Shown here: one piece after another, positions 1 through 7,663 of the stretch
How the letters are laid out: each line of letters begins with the position of its first letter
Position numbering within the stretch: the stretch's first letter is position 1
Assembly (NCBI GenBank): GCA_049314535.1
Contig: JBMOEX010000051.1
Span: forward strand, 1-15,747
DNA length: 15,747 bases
Direction: 5' to 3'
Origin: LMEP-6097 sp049314535
GTDB taxonomy: Bacteria; Cyanobacteriota; Vampirovibrionia; LMEP-6097
Program-made: the position numbers and the translations under genes
Notes under the pieces: generated by a model
Databases searched by the model: none
Told to the model about the DNA's origin: nothing
The model's input: only the letters and a program-made list of their open reading frames with translations

Positions 1-378
1 AGATATATTATTGATGTTTTCTACTCGTGAATTGATTTCACTTTGTATTGCATCTTTTTCCTGAGAGGATAATGTACCATTTTGACCTTGTACCGTTAAC
101 TCTCGTACTCTCTGTAAATCTTCTTGGATACTGCCGAGGGCAGCATCACTAGTGTCAAGCATGGAAACTCCATCGCCGATGTTTTCATTCGCTTGGCTGT
201 AACCTCTACTTCGAGTGGTAAGACCCTGCATAATGTTCTGTCCAGCTACATCATCGCCAGCACGATTAATTCGACTTCCCGTTGCTAGGCTCTGTAAATT
301 CTTTACTAGTGAAGAATTTCTAGCATTCATCGCAGAAACTAAAAAGCTTGCTGCATCAGTTCCATTTACACTTAGCAT
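1..378 (-). CDS. flagellin, N-terminal part (cut by window edge)
   Basis: Reading the minus strand from the ATG at 378 gives 126 uninterrupted codons to the window edge. They match the conserved N-terminal D0/D1 region of bacterial flagellin, the filament subunit of the flagellum: SLVKNLQSLATGSRINRAGD at residues 23-42, then a GLTTRSRGYSQANENIGDG segment, then IQEDLQRVRELTVQGQNGT around residues 85-103. These correspond to the family pattern of SSGxRINxAxDDxAG, a QAxxNxxDGxS helix, and LQRxRELxVQxxNGT. The start is supported by a strong Shine-Dalgarno (AAGGGGGAT, 384-392) at suitable distance. The variable centre and the C-terminal D0 helix lie outside the window. Flagellins lack a cleaved signal and are exported by the flagellar type III apparatus. 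No sigma-28-type promoter is evident in 379-498. It is divergent from the peroxiredoxin gene. The gene symbol (fliC/hag) is left blank because paralogues are common. Confidence 0.92.
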   Translation of the reverse strand, partial: MLSVNGTDAASFLVSAMNARNSSLVKNLQSLATGSRINRAGDDVAGQNIMQGLTTRSRGYSQANENIGDGVSMLDTSDAALGSIQEDLQRVRELTVQGQNGTLSSQEKDAIQSEINSRVENINNIS

Positions 379-383
379 CTTTA

Positions 384-392
384 TCCCCCTTG
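384..392 (-). promoter_or_regulatory. strong Shine-Dalgarno of flagellin
   Basis: The minus strand reads AAGGGGGAT followed by AAAG and a few more bases before the ATG at 378. This purine-rich site fixes the flagellin start. It contrasts with the core genes of this window that have no such site. Confidence 0.7.
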
Positions 393-483
393 CTTTGGTG
401 TGATTTAAAATTTATATTATCTTTATACCCATATCCACTAAATTAACTAGTCTTTTTCGTAAAAATTTTATTTATTTATTTTT

Positions 484-492
484 TGCTAAGAT
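484..492 (+). promoter_or_regulatory. extended -10 promoter abutting peroxiredoxin start
   Basis: TGCTAAGAT fits an extended -10 (TGn followed by a TATAAT-like hexamer, TAAGAT). It ends 6 nt before the ATG at 499, so transcription starting about 7 nt downstream would begin at or next to the start codon. No convincing -35 and no Shine-Dalgarno is visible; the upstream 440-480 region is T- and A-rich. Confidence 0.5.
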
Positions 493-498
493 TCTCTT

Positions 499-996
499 AT
501 GGCTTTAAAAGATAAAACTAGTAATTTTACTCCTAAGCAGGCTCCAGACTTTGTGCTTTTTGATGATTCAGGTAATGAATTGAGTCTAAAAGATTTTTCA
601 GGTAAGTATCTTCTAATATATTTTTATCCTAAAGATCTCACTCCAGGCTGTACTACTCAAGCTTGCTCACTTAGGGATACTCTGACTGAACTCAAAAATT
701 TAAATCTAGAGCTTATCGGTGTTAGCTGTGACTCTGTAGGATCTCATCAGAAGTTTAAGACTAAACATGAATTAAATTTTCCTTTACTTGCAGATGTGGA
801 TAAAAAAATGGTGCTAGATTATGGCGTTTGGGTCGAGAAATCTATGTATGGCAAGAAATATATGGGTATTCAGAGAGATTCTTTCCTTATTAATAAAGAG
901 GGGAAGATTATAAAGCATTACGTTAAGGTTAAACCTGCGGAGCATGCAGAGCAGCTTTTAAAAGATATGCGTAATATTAAAGAAATTGATGTCTAA
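499..996 (+). CDS. bcp: thioredoxin-dependent peroxiredoxin, BCP/PrxQ type
   Basis: A 165-residue cytoplasmic thiol peroxidase that reduces hydrogen peroxide and organic hydroperoxides with electrons from thioredoxin. The thioredoxin-fold motif YFYPKDLTPGCTTQACSLRD (41-60) contains the peroxidatic cysteine C51 in the PGCT context and a second cysteine C56 five residues on, the arrangement of BCP enzymes that form an intramolecular disulphide. Further family landmarks are GVSCDS, NFPLLAD and RDSFLINKEGKI. The length is typical for BCP. The gene begins after an extended -10 with no Shine-Dalgarno, so the transcript is probably leaderless. It is followed after 2 bp by the HTH gene, so the two are likely co-transcribed. 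Family assignment is secure; the exact peroxide substrate is not readable from sequence. Confidence 0.93.
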   Translation: MALKDKTSNFTPKQAPDFVLFDDSGNELSLKDFSGKYLLIYFYPKDLTPGCTTQACSLRDTLTELKNLNLELIGVSCDSVGSHQKFKTKHELNFPLLADVDKKMVLDYGVWVEKSMYGKKYMGIQRDSFLINKEGKIIKHYVKVKPAEHAEQLLKDMRNIKEIDV

Positions 997-998
997 GG

Positions 999-1613
999 AT
1001 GTCGGATTTTTACTATGAAGCTCATTTAGACGCAGAACTTGCTACACAGTTTACCCCAATTAGGTTAACCGTTCTAGAATTACTCGCTCTTGGTTATAGT
1101 AATAATAATATGGCTTTAGAGTGCGCGGTTGGTATTAAAGCTATAGAGCATCACATTACTCAAATGGCGGTTTTATGCGAGGCGAGGGCTGATCTGCATA
1201 ATTTGCGAACTAGGCTGCTTGCCCATCTTTATTTTCATGATTTAATGACACTCAAGAGTCCAGTAGGCAGTCTGGATATTTCACATTTTAATTCTAAAAT
1301 TATGGACACTTTAAAGCTTTTAGTTATAGGGCTGTCTTTAAAATCTACCGCTGCCATTTTAGGTATCAGCGTGAAGGCTGTAGAATATCGAATCGGGCAT
1401 CTCTATGATTTTTTTAACGTAGATACGGATAATACGATTAATGAAAACTGCCGAGTGGTTTTATGGGCTGCGATTATATTAAGAACAGTTATAGCGAAGC
1501 CAGAACTTAAAAAGATGTATTGCGAGACGAGTATAGAGAAAATACCTCGCATTGTTGAGAATCCAGATTTATTTCTTTTAAGATTACGCGGTTTTGATGG
1601 AAAAATTGGCTGA
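999..1613 (+). CDS. small protein with two tandem LuxR-like HTH domains
   Basis: 204 residues, not recognised as a named protein. Two segments each resemble the LuxR/GerE DNA-binding helix-turn-helix: residues 22-82 (LTVLELLALGYSNNNMALE, then VGIKAIEHHITQM) and 100-163 (MDTLKLLVIGLSLKSTAAIL, then ISVKAVEYRIGHL). The copies share a pattern of LxLL..G.S......V..KA.E..I..L. No receiver, ligand-binding or membrane segment is present, so it is an HTH-only protein, possibly a transcription factor whose two DNA-binding units act in cis where normal LuxR proteins dimerise. The second recognition helix looks closer to consensus than the first. It starts 2 bp after the peroxiredoxin stop, suggesting translational coupling and perhaps a role in the same stress response. 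That role is inference from position only. Confidence 0.7.
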   Translation: MSDFYYEAHLDAELATQFTPIRLTVLELLALGYSNNNMALECAVGIKAIEHHITQMAVLCEARADLHNLRTRLLAHLYFHDLMTLKSPVGSLDISHFNSKIMDTLKLLVIGLSLKSTAAILGISVKAVEYRIGHLYDFFNVDTDNTINENCRVVLWAAIILRTVIAKPELKKMYCETSIEKIPRIVENPDLFLLRLRGFDGKIG

Positions 1614-1675
1614 AATCTAAAAATCAACCTAGGGATTGATGTTAATTAAAATGTATTAATATATTTAATGAAAGC

Positions 1676-1704
1676 TGGACATTCCTTAACCTTTTGTTTA
1701 TAAT
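1676..1704 (+). promoter_or_regulatory. sigma-70-type promoter for the 1772 gene
   Basis: A -35 box TGGACA (1676-1681, 5 of 6 to consensus), a 17-bp spacer, and a perfect -10 TATAAT (1699-1704). Predicted transcription starts near 1711, giving a leader of about 60 nt with a good Shine-Dalgarno (AGGAG, 1758-1762) 9 nt before the ATG at 1772. This is the best complete promoter in the window. Confidence 0.65.
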
Positions 1705-1771
1705 TAATTCTATATTCAATTTCTAATAACTTAGAACTAGTATCCATGAAATACATTAGGAGCTACTGCTG

Positions 1772-3457
1772 ATGCGGCCTGTAACGCCTGCGCAAGCTGA
1801 TACTGTGTCTTCTGCGGCCAAGTCGGCTGCGGAGAATCTTCCTGTTGACTCTAAAAACCTGAGTAATGCTGCTCTATCTATAAGCGCTACGCAAACTGAA
1901 GGGGACTTAGGAGCATCTAGAAATCAAGCAGCTAAGATTTCTTCTACTTCTACTCCTTTAACTACTAATATTTCAACTCCTTCAACTTCAACTTCTGCTC
2001 TTTCAACTCCTTCTAAAGGGGCTTGGAGTGGGGTGGATAAATTCTTAGGTCCTTTAGAACGGGTTAGTTCTGATATTCAGGCAAAATATGGAAAGATAAT
2101 TGAAAAGGTAGTTCAAGGTGGTAATGAAGGTAGCTTGCTTGCAAATGCCTTGTCTCTTGGGGAGCCTGTGGTGCCTGTTACAGGTCCAATTGGTGATGGG
2201 GCGACAAAATTTAATTTAGTAACGACTGGTTTGCAAGGCTTTCTTGCTGGTGTAAAGGAGAAAGATATAACCTATGCTGTTTTTAAACTCGCAGATGCTT
2301 TAATGTTCATGGTGCCAAGGGAGCTTCAATTTGGTATGAGGCTCGGACCAAGTGGATATAATTTAGCTCTAGCTACAAGGCAGCAGAATAATATCAAAGA
2401 ATATGGCTCTTTTTCGGAAGGTATAAAAAAGAATTTAGAGCAGGTCGGAGATTATATTAAGGGTTTAGGTAAATTTGGACTTATTGATGGTTATAAGCCA
2501 GCGAATGCTGATAAATCCAAGGTTTTTGCTGTTGGTGGACCACTACAAGGTTTAATCGGCTCAACTGGCATGATCCTGTCTTATTTACCTTTCATGCCCG
2601 AGGCAATCAAAAATGTGTTGAAACCAGCTGGTTATTTATCACGCTTTGCTGGAGCTATTGCTATAGATTTTAGTGAAATTATGAGTAAGCAAGCTCAGAG
2701 CCAATTCTCTGGTGCAGCGAAAATAGATTTTCTGGCTGGAGATATCTCAGATTTACTGAATAAAGTCGTTAAAATAACAAAACATACTTTAGTCAAGAAT
2801 ATGAAAATGCCTGAAAATTCCATGCCTGTAAGAATCGCGACTGTACTTCAATCACTCTTTAAAAATTTCACTCAAGCTGCAGGAAGTTTAGGTAGGGTAG
2901 TTAGTGCTAGAGGCGTAGAACTAGGACTTACTGAGGAGAAATATAAGACAGTCGGCTTCCGTGGATTTTTAAGTAAGTGGATGGAAAGTCATATGGATGC
3001 ACTTCTAGGTGGCAGGGCTGCTGCGGCTAATAGTATCGTTCCTGCGCAGCTTAGTGCAGGAGCGAAGCTTAAGACTGCGGGAGCTGCTGATAAGGCGGTA
3101 GCTAAAGTATCTTCTGCTAGAGATAATCATTCTTCTCGTGAGGATTATTCTGCTTATTCATCAGAGAGGGGGGCTGCTGGGGCTGTGGCAGCTAGTAATA
3201 GTGCCTTGATAGATAAGGTTCTGGAGGGTGCGTTGAATGATAAAGATGTTAATTCTTCTAGTCAAGATGCAATAACATTATCAAATATTAACTCTTCTAC
3301 TCAAGATGCAATAACATTATCAAATATTAACTCTTCTACTCAAGACGCAATAACATTATCAAATATTAACTCTTCTACTCAAGATGCAATAACATTATCA
3401 AATATTAACTCTTCTACTCAAGATGAAATAGATACTGCTTTCCCAAAATCAGCCTAG
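1772..3457 (+). CDS. unrecognised protein with Ser/Thr-rich N-terminus and repeat tail
   Basis: 561 residues; I recognise no family. Visible architecture: an Ala/Ser-rich start with no signal peptide; a Ser/Thr/Pro-rich low-complexity stretch at about 55-88; a structured core from about 89 to 410 with two long hydrophobic or amphipathic regions (about 163-200 and 253-297) that could be membrane-associating helices; an Ala-rich linker at about 410-480; and a C-terminal array of four and a half 13-residue repeats (NSSTQDAITLSNI) from residue 494. The start is supported by AGGAG at 1758-1762 and by the promoter upstream. It converges on the unknown 3480-4682 gene with a 22-bp gap. Low-complexity ends around a hydrophobic core would fit a surface-associated, secreted or host-interacting protein, but nothing in the sequence proves this. 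Confidence 0.8.
   Translation: MRPVTPAQADTVSSAAKSAAENLPVDSKNLSNAALSISATQTEGDLGASRNQAAKISSTSTPLTTNISTPSTSTSALSTPSKGAWSGVDKFLGPLERVSSDIQAKYGKIIEKVVQGGNEGSLLANALSLGEPVVPVTGPIGDGATKFNLVTTGLQGFLAGVKEKDITYAVFKLADALMFMVPRELQFGMRLGPSGYNLALATRQQNNIKEYGSFSEGIKKNLEQVGDYIKGLGKFGLIDGYKPANADKSKVFAVGGPLQGLIGSTGMILSYLPFMPEAIKNVLKPAGYLSRFAGAIAIDFSEIMSKQAQSQFSGAAKIDFLAGDISDLLNKVVKITKHTLVKNMKMPENSMPVRIATVLQSLFKNFTQAAGSLGRVVSARGVELGLTEEKYKTVGFRGFLSKWMESHMDALLGGRAAAANSIVPAQLSAGAKLKTAGAADKAVAKVSSARDNHSSREDYSAYSSERGAAGAVAASNSALIDKVLEGALNDKDVNSSSQDAITLSNINSSTQDAITLSNINSSTQDAITLSNINSSTQDAITLSNINSSTQDEIDTAFPKSA
3251..3427 (+). repeat. 39-bp in-frame tandem repeat, 4.5 units
   Basis: Four full 39-bp units (3251-3289, 3290-3328, 3329-3367, 3368-3406) and a partial fifth (3407 to about 3427) lie head to tail at the 3' end of the 1772 gene. 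Each encodes NSSTQDAITLSNI. Units 2-4 are identical apart from one silent T/C change in unit 3; unit 1 starts AATTCTTCTAG where the others have AACTCTTCTAC. This near-identity indicates recent expansion by slippage or unequal recombination, and copy number may vary between strains. Confidence 0.95.
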
Positions 3458-3479
3458 AGATCCATATTTTTCACTAGCT

Positions 3480-4682
3480 TTAAATTATTTTCTGTATGCG
3501 TTCTGCAAGCTCTGGGCGTGAGAATGCATACTTAGGTAGTATTGTATGACCCTCGGGGTTTGTAAGGTTTACGCCATGAGTCAATAATTTTAAACTATCT
3601 AGTTTCGTTAATTCACTAAGCGGTTCATTTGTAAATATGTCTGGGTTCCTGTGGATAAAAGTTTCTGAGTCTTTTTCTTTAACTAGACCCATCTCTCTAA
3701 CTGCCCCAGTATAGGAGGCATCAAGGTGGGATGCTTCAGTGGAGCGTGATATAGCTGGTGGAATCATGTGATCATATATTGGACCATTATTATGCTCTTT
3801 GATGATCTTTTCAAATTTTTCTGTTGGCTCGCGATATCCAAAGGCATCTTGGATTATTCTGTATGCTCTATGAGATTCATTCATTGGGGAAACGAACATT
3901 GTGTTGTATGGTGTAAAGTAGATTTTTCTTAAATCAGCGACATGTGCCAGGGTATTAGTAGCCGATCCATTAAAAGCAAATTGCTCTAACTTACTATTAT
4001 TGTCATTGCGAGTTTTCAGTTTGCCTTTTTGAACATCATCTAGGTTAAACATGCCACTAGCAACAGGAATAAGTCCATAGGTTTCTGATTCAATAAATTT
4101 AAATTCAGGTCCAATTTGGTAGTTAAGATTTTTAGTAATTTTACTTGCTGGAATAACCAAATTTCTATCAGGGTGAGTAATGATTTTAATTTTCTCTATA
4201 GGCTTAGCATCAACAAATCCTCCAATAGGGTCTTCTGCATCTTTATAAATCGATCTCTTAATCACTTCAGCCACTAAGGTTAGATCGCTGAGAACCTGTA
4301 AGTAGCCTTGATCTACGTGATCTGGGGATAAAGTTATAGTAAGTCCTCCCTCTGGATTCTTAGAGAATTTAGCACCTGTAAGGTTTTCAAAATTAGGTTC
4401 AAAAACAGGTTGTTTGTCTAGTGTTAAATCATCCCAGCAAGCATTTTTAATTTTTTGAGCTTTATTATTCTCTGATGCTGGATTTGAGAAAAAATCAGTG
4501 AGCCTTGTTGCTAAGTCCCCGAAAGGATCATTCTTTTGAGATAACCCTTCTACATCAGCTCGTGAAATTGTGGTGGAGGGAGCTATAACTAAACTATCTA
4601 TTGCTTTTCCACGCCCGTTTCCAGTAAAGTTTACTGGAATTAGATTAGATCTCTTAGTAGTATTAATGTCAGAACCCGTCAT
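3480..4682 (-). CDS. unrecognised 400-residue soluble protein
   Basis: No known family recognised. The ATG at 4682 is preceded at 7 nt by GAGGGG (4690-4695 on the minus strand), a strong Shine-Dalgarno, and the reading frame is open for 400 codons. The protein is polar with no signal peptide and no transmembrane segment. Stretches such as GGLTITLSPDHVDQGYLQV and IKIITHPDRNLVIPASKI look like globular beta-rich sequence, and the C-terminal third (from about residue 300) is charged and helical. It converges tail to tail with the 1772 gene, leaving only 22 bp and no clear terminator between them. Like that neighbour it has a strong Shine-Dalgarno and no known homologue I can name, so the two may form a lineage-specific pair; that is inference. 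Confidence 0.75.
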   Translation of the reverse strand: MTGSDINTTKRSNLIPVNFTGNGRGKAIDSLVIAPSTTISRADVEGLSQKNDPFGDLATRLTDFFSNPASENNKAQKIKNACWDDLTLDKQPVFEPNFENLTGAKFSKNPEGGLTITLSPDHVDQGYLQVLSDLTLVAEVIKRSIYKDAEDPIGGFVDAKPIEKIKIITHPDRNLVIPASKITKNLNYQIGPEFKFIESETYGLIPVASGMFNLDDVQKGKLKTRNDNNSKLEQFAFNGSATNTLAHVADLRKIYFTPYNTMFVSPMNESHRAYRIIQDAFGYREPTEKFEKIIKEHNNGPIYDHMIPPAISRSTEASHLDASYTGAVREMGLVKEKDSETFIHRNPDIFTNEPLSELTKLDSLKLLTHGVNLTNPEGHTILPKYAFSRPELAERIQKII

Positions 4683-4941
4683 AAAGCTTCCCCTCTATTA
4701 ATCATCAAGAGCCATATTATCTTAAATAGCTCTTAAACCTAAATCTATCAAGAAATCTATAAATACAAAATAAAATTTTACTAAAGTTTCTTTATTAATT
4801 TATTGCAAATGTATATCTACTATTAGCGGTTAAGCCTAATAAAGAAAAACATTGAATACTTATCACAGAGCTCCCTAGATAAAAAAACATCTAATTTATA
4901 GATCAAATCAGTATATCATAGTTGGATTATTAGATCATCCC
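4683..4941. other. AT-rich intergenic region with small inverted repeat
   Basis: 259 bp without a convincing gene. Next to the 4682 start it holds the Shine-Dalgarno GAGGGG and an inverted repeat AAGAGC/GCTCTT (4707-4712 and 4729-4734, 16-nt loop), which could be an operator or chance. A possible minus-strand -10 (TAAGAT or GATAAT) lies inside that loop. The rest is AT-rich without recognisable structure. Confidence 0.4.
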
Positions 4942-5609
4942 TTACCAAAAAATAGCTGGAACTTGGTAAATTTTATCCGCAAGTTTTCTAACTTCACTCC
5001 CATTATTAATAATCAGACCGTAGGGGCTGGAAAATTCATCAATGAAATTTTTTAAATTAGTCACTTGTTCTTTTTTAAAACTGCTTCCAGATTTAATTTC
5101 TACTGGTATAAGTGCTTTTGGTGTTTCGATGATTAGGTCTATCTCTGCTCCATTCTGTGTTCTGTAGTAATAGAGCTTGACTTGGCTGAATGTGAAACGT
5201 AGATTTTTGTGTAACTGTTCTATGATAAAGCTTTCCCAGATTAAACCAAAGTCTGGTCTGCTGAGCATCTGTTCCATGTCATTTAGTCTGTAAATATAAT
5301 TGATGAGTAAAGTATCTCTCAGATAGCCTTTCGGCATTTTAATTAATCTTTTTTTTGTATTTTTATCGAAGGCTCGTAATCTTGACCAGATAAAAGTTCC
5401 TTCAGCTATTTCCAAGTAATTTTTTACTGTCGGTTCTGAGATGTCAAGCGAGCTTGCAAAGTTCGCATATTTAATGGTTTCGGAAGATCTAGGAAGCTAT
5501 CTGGATCATCTAGCCTTGCATATATATTAGATAAAGGTCTTTCTATACCAAGATAATCTAAACACGAACCTTGGATTATCTTGGTCTGTCCTGCTTTAAG
5601 CTTACACGC
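4942..5609 (-). pseudogene. 5'-truncated, frameshifted DUF4143 ATPase remnant
   Basis: The minus strand from 5496 to the TAA at 4942-4944 reads as the C-terminal DUF4143 part of an AAA_14-type ATPase. It has the winged-helix segment ANFASSLDISEPTVKNYLEI, then the nuclease-like core GAEIDLIIETPKALIPVEIKSG split as GAEIDLII (D) and VEIKSG (ExK). Upstream of 5497 this frame hits a TAG, but an adjacent frame stays open from 5609 to about 5427 and continues family-like sequence (YLGIERPLSNIYARLDDPDSF), so one frameshift near 5470-5496 joins the pieces. The N-terminal P-loop ATPase domain is absent: only about 90 bp separate the remnant from accDA. A shorter product from a TTG at 5415 is possible in principle, but loss of the ATPase half and the frameshift make decay more likely. 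A full-length member of the same family lies at 9059-10657. Confidence 0.75.
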
Positions 5610-5659
5610 TTATGAGAAATTACTCTAAAAGTATTTTCCACCTATATTTTATTAATGTA

Positions 5660-5688
5660 TATACAATATTAAAATCTTATAGTATAAT
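5660..5688 (+). promoter_or_regulatory. promoter just upstream of accDA
   Basis: A -35-like TATACA (5660-5665), 17-bp spacer, and perfect -10 TATAAT (5683-5688). Transcription would start near 5695, only about 5 nt before the ATG at 5700. A GAGG sits at 5689-5692, directly after the -10, so it would be left out of such a transcript. Either the mRNA is nearly leaderless or an upstream promoter supplies the Shine-Dalgarno. Confidence 0.55.
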
Positions 5689-5699
5689 GAGGCTTTAAT

Positions 5700-7616
5700 A
5701 TGGGACTTAGAGATTTTTTTAAGGCAAAGAGAAGTAGTAAATTTGCGGGTAAACCTACTGCTACTAGGACGAATATAACTGATGAGCAGATAGCTCAGAA
5801 CTGGGTTCTCTGTAGCAGCTGCAAGGAAAGGATCTATAGAGCTGAGTTTGAGCTTAATCTGAATGTTTGTCATCATTGCGGGCATCATGATCGCTTGAAT
5901 TTATCTCAAAGAATCTCATCGTTAGTGGATCGTGATACTTTTACGGAATTTTACTCTGAAGTCCAGTCTGCTGATCCATTAAGTTTTCATGATGGCCGTA
6001 AAAGTTATAAGGACAGTATTCAGTCTGCTAAAAAACATACAGGTCTTAGTGATGCTATCTCTGTTGGTACTGCACAGATCTACGGTGCGAAAGTCGCTAT
6101 TGCGATTATGAACTTTTCTTTCTTGGGTGGAAGTATGGGAAGCGTTGTTGGTGAGCGTTTTGTGCGCATAGTGCAGCTTGCGATTAAAGAAGGTTTGCCT
6201 TTTATCTGCTTATCTAGCTCTGGTGGAGCAAGAATGCATGAAGGGATACTTAGTTTAATGCAGATGGCTAAGACTTCTGTGGCTCTTGCAGAGCTTTCTG
6301 AAGCTAAACTGCCGTATATCTCTATTCTTACTGATCCTACTTATGGTGGTGTTTCAGCGAGTTATGCTTGCCTTGGTGATTATTTAATAGCTGAGCCTAA
6401 GGCTAGAATTGGTTTTGCTGGAAGAAGAGTTATCGAAGAGACAGTGAAAGAGAAGCTGCCTGCTGATTTTCAGTCTGCGGAATATTTATTAGAGCACGGT
6501 CAGATAGATTTTATCGTCGAAAGAAAGAATCTGAAAAGTAGATTAGCTCAGTTACTTAAGATACATGGTTTCGATGTAAACGATGATTTCACCAGGGTTT
6601 CAGTAAAATCAGAAAATATTAAGCTGAAGGATATTCCTCTTGAGTTTGAGAAGCCGCTTATTGCGATTCAAGCTGAGATGAATAATCTAGAAAGAAAAAT
6701 AGCTAGCCCTGAGGAACAGGCTCTACTGAAAAATCTTAAAGATCAGTATGCTCAGGTAGAGAAGAATATATTTTCTAATCTAACGCCACTAGAGATTACT
6801 AGAGTTGCAAGACACCCTAATAGACCGAATATTGAGGACTATTTAACTCTAATGTGTGAAGAAGGTTCATGGATAGAGCTTCATGGTGACAGAGCTGGTA
6901 CCGATGATCAAGCGATTATGACAGCATTGGTCGAGTTAGAAGGTTTTTCTTTTATGGCTATTGGTATGCGTAAGGGCCGTAACATTAAGCAGAATCAGGC
7001 TCGTAATTTTGGTATGCCTCAGCCAGAGGGCTACCGCAAAGCTAAGCGTATGATGGAACTCGCTAATAAATTCTCTTTACCGATAGTAACTTTTATTGAT
7101 ACGCCTGGCGCTTATCCAGGATTAAATGCTGAAGCGAATGGCCAGTCTATCGCTATCGCTGAAAATTTAAAAACCTTAGCTCAATTAACAGTTCCAGTAA
7201 TCGCAATAGTTACAGGTGAAGGTGGCTCAGGTGGAGCGCTCGCGATAGGCGTCGCAAACACTGTGCTGATGTTAGAGAATTCAGTCTATTCGGTAATTAG
7301 CCCAGAGGGCTGTTCTGCGATATTATGGAAAACTCGTGATAAGGCTGAGCAAGCTGCTCTTGCACTTAAAATTACAGCTAAAGACCTTATGCAGTTAGGT
7401 ATAATCGATGGCATTATCTCTGAACCTATGGGTGGTGCTCATAGAGACTGGAAGACTACTGCTAATAATCTCCAGATAGTAATTCTAGAGCAGCTTAAAG
7501 AGATGTCTAAATATTCTCCAGCTCAGATTAAGAATATGCGTGCTAAAAAATTCTTAGCGTTTGGGGTTTATGAAGAAAAAATCTCTGCGACTGCTTATGA
7601 GAAGAATGTAGTTTAG
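5700..7616 (+). CDS. accDA: fused acetyl-CoA carboxylase carboxyltransferase beta-alpha
   Basis: 638 residues combining both carboxyltransferase subunits of acetyl-CoA carboxylase, which moves the carboxyl group from carboxybiotin to acetyl-CoA to make malonyl-CoA for fatty-acid synthesis. Residues 1 to about 300 are AccD, with the zinc ribbon C38, C41, C57, C60 and the crotonase-fold segments SSSGGARMHEGILSLMQMAK and ILTDPTYGGVSASYA. From about residue 316 (FEKPLIAIQAEMNNLERK) AccA begins, with MPQPEGYRKAKRMM, FIDTPGAYPGLNAE and the glycine-rich TGEGGSGGALAIG. Most bacteria encode the two separately (AccD near 285, AccA near 320 residues); here the combined length is close to their sum, so the fusion has little or no added linker. 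No internal stop or start is evident at the junction. It likely heads an operon with the 7664 and 8328 genes. Confidence 0.93.
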   Translation: MGLRDFFKAKRSSKFAGKPTATRTNITDEQIAQNWVLCSSCKERIYRAEFELNLNVCHHCGHHDRLNLSQRISSLVDRDTFTEFYSEVQSADPLSFHDGRKSYKDSIQSAKKHTGLSDAISVGTAQIYGAKVAIAIMNFSFLGGSMGSVVGERFVRIVQLAIKEGLPFICLSSSGGARMHEGILSLMQMAKTSVALAELSEAKLPYISILTDPTYGGVSASYACLGDYLIAEPKARIGFAGRRVIEETVKEKLPADFQSAEYLLEHGQIDFIVERKNLKSRLAQLLKIHGFDVNDDFTRVSVKSENIKLKDIPLEFEKPLIAIQAEMNNLERKIASPEEQALLKNLKDQYAQVEKNIFSNLTPLEITRVARHPNRPNIEDYLTLMCEEGSWIELHGDRAGTDDQAIMTALVELEGFSFMAIGMRKGRNIKQNQARNFGMPQPEGYRKAKRMMELANKFSLPIVTFIDTPGAYPGLNAEANGQSIAIAENLKTLAQLTVPVIAIVTGEGGSGGALAIGVANTVLMLENSVYSVISPEGCSAILWKTRDKAEQAALALKITAKDLMQLGIIDGIISEPMGGAHRDWKTTANNLQIVILEQLKEMSKYSPAQIKNMRAKKFLAFGVYEEKISATAYEKNVV

Positions 7617-7663
7617 AATTAGGAGATTTACCGGTACCATCAGGGCAATTATGGTTAAAGATT

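Noticed and set aside
215..403. 62-codon plus-strand open frame
   Set aside because: It lies antisense to the flagellin gene, whose minus-strand frame has strong family motifs and a Shine-Dalgarno.
379..498. Sigma-28 flagellar promoter for flagellin
   Set aside because: No GCCGATAA-like -10 with a matching TAAA -35 is found on the minus strand; only AT-rich sequence with weak -10-like matches.
1403..1627. 74-codon minus-strand open frame
   Set aside because: It is antisense to the HTH gene and shows no motif or ribosome binding site.
1621..1643. Possible terminator after the HTH gene (ATCAA/TTGAT)
   Set aside because: The stem is only 5 bp with no following T run.
3251..3427. Possible CRISPR array
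   Set aside because: The 39-bp units are head to tail with no spacers and are in frame within a gene, so this is a coding tandem repeat.
5652..5888. 78-codon minus-strand open frame
   Set aside because: It covers the accDA promoter and zinc-ribbon region in antisense; low-complexity hydrophobic translation without family likeness.
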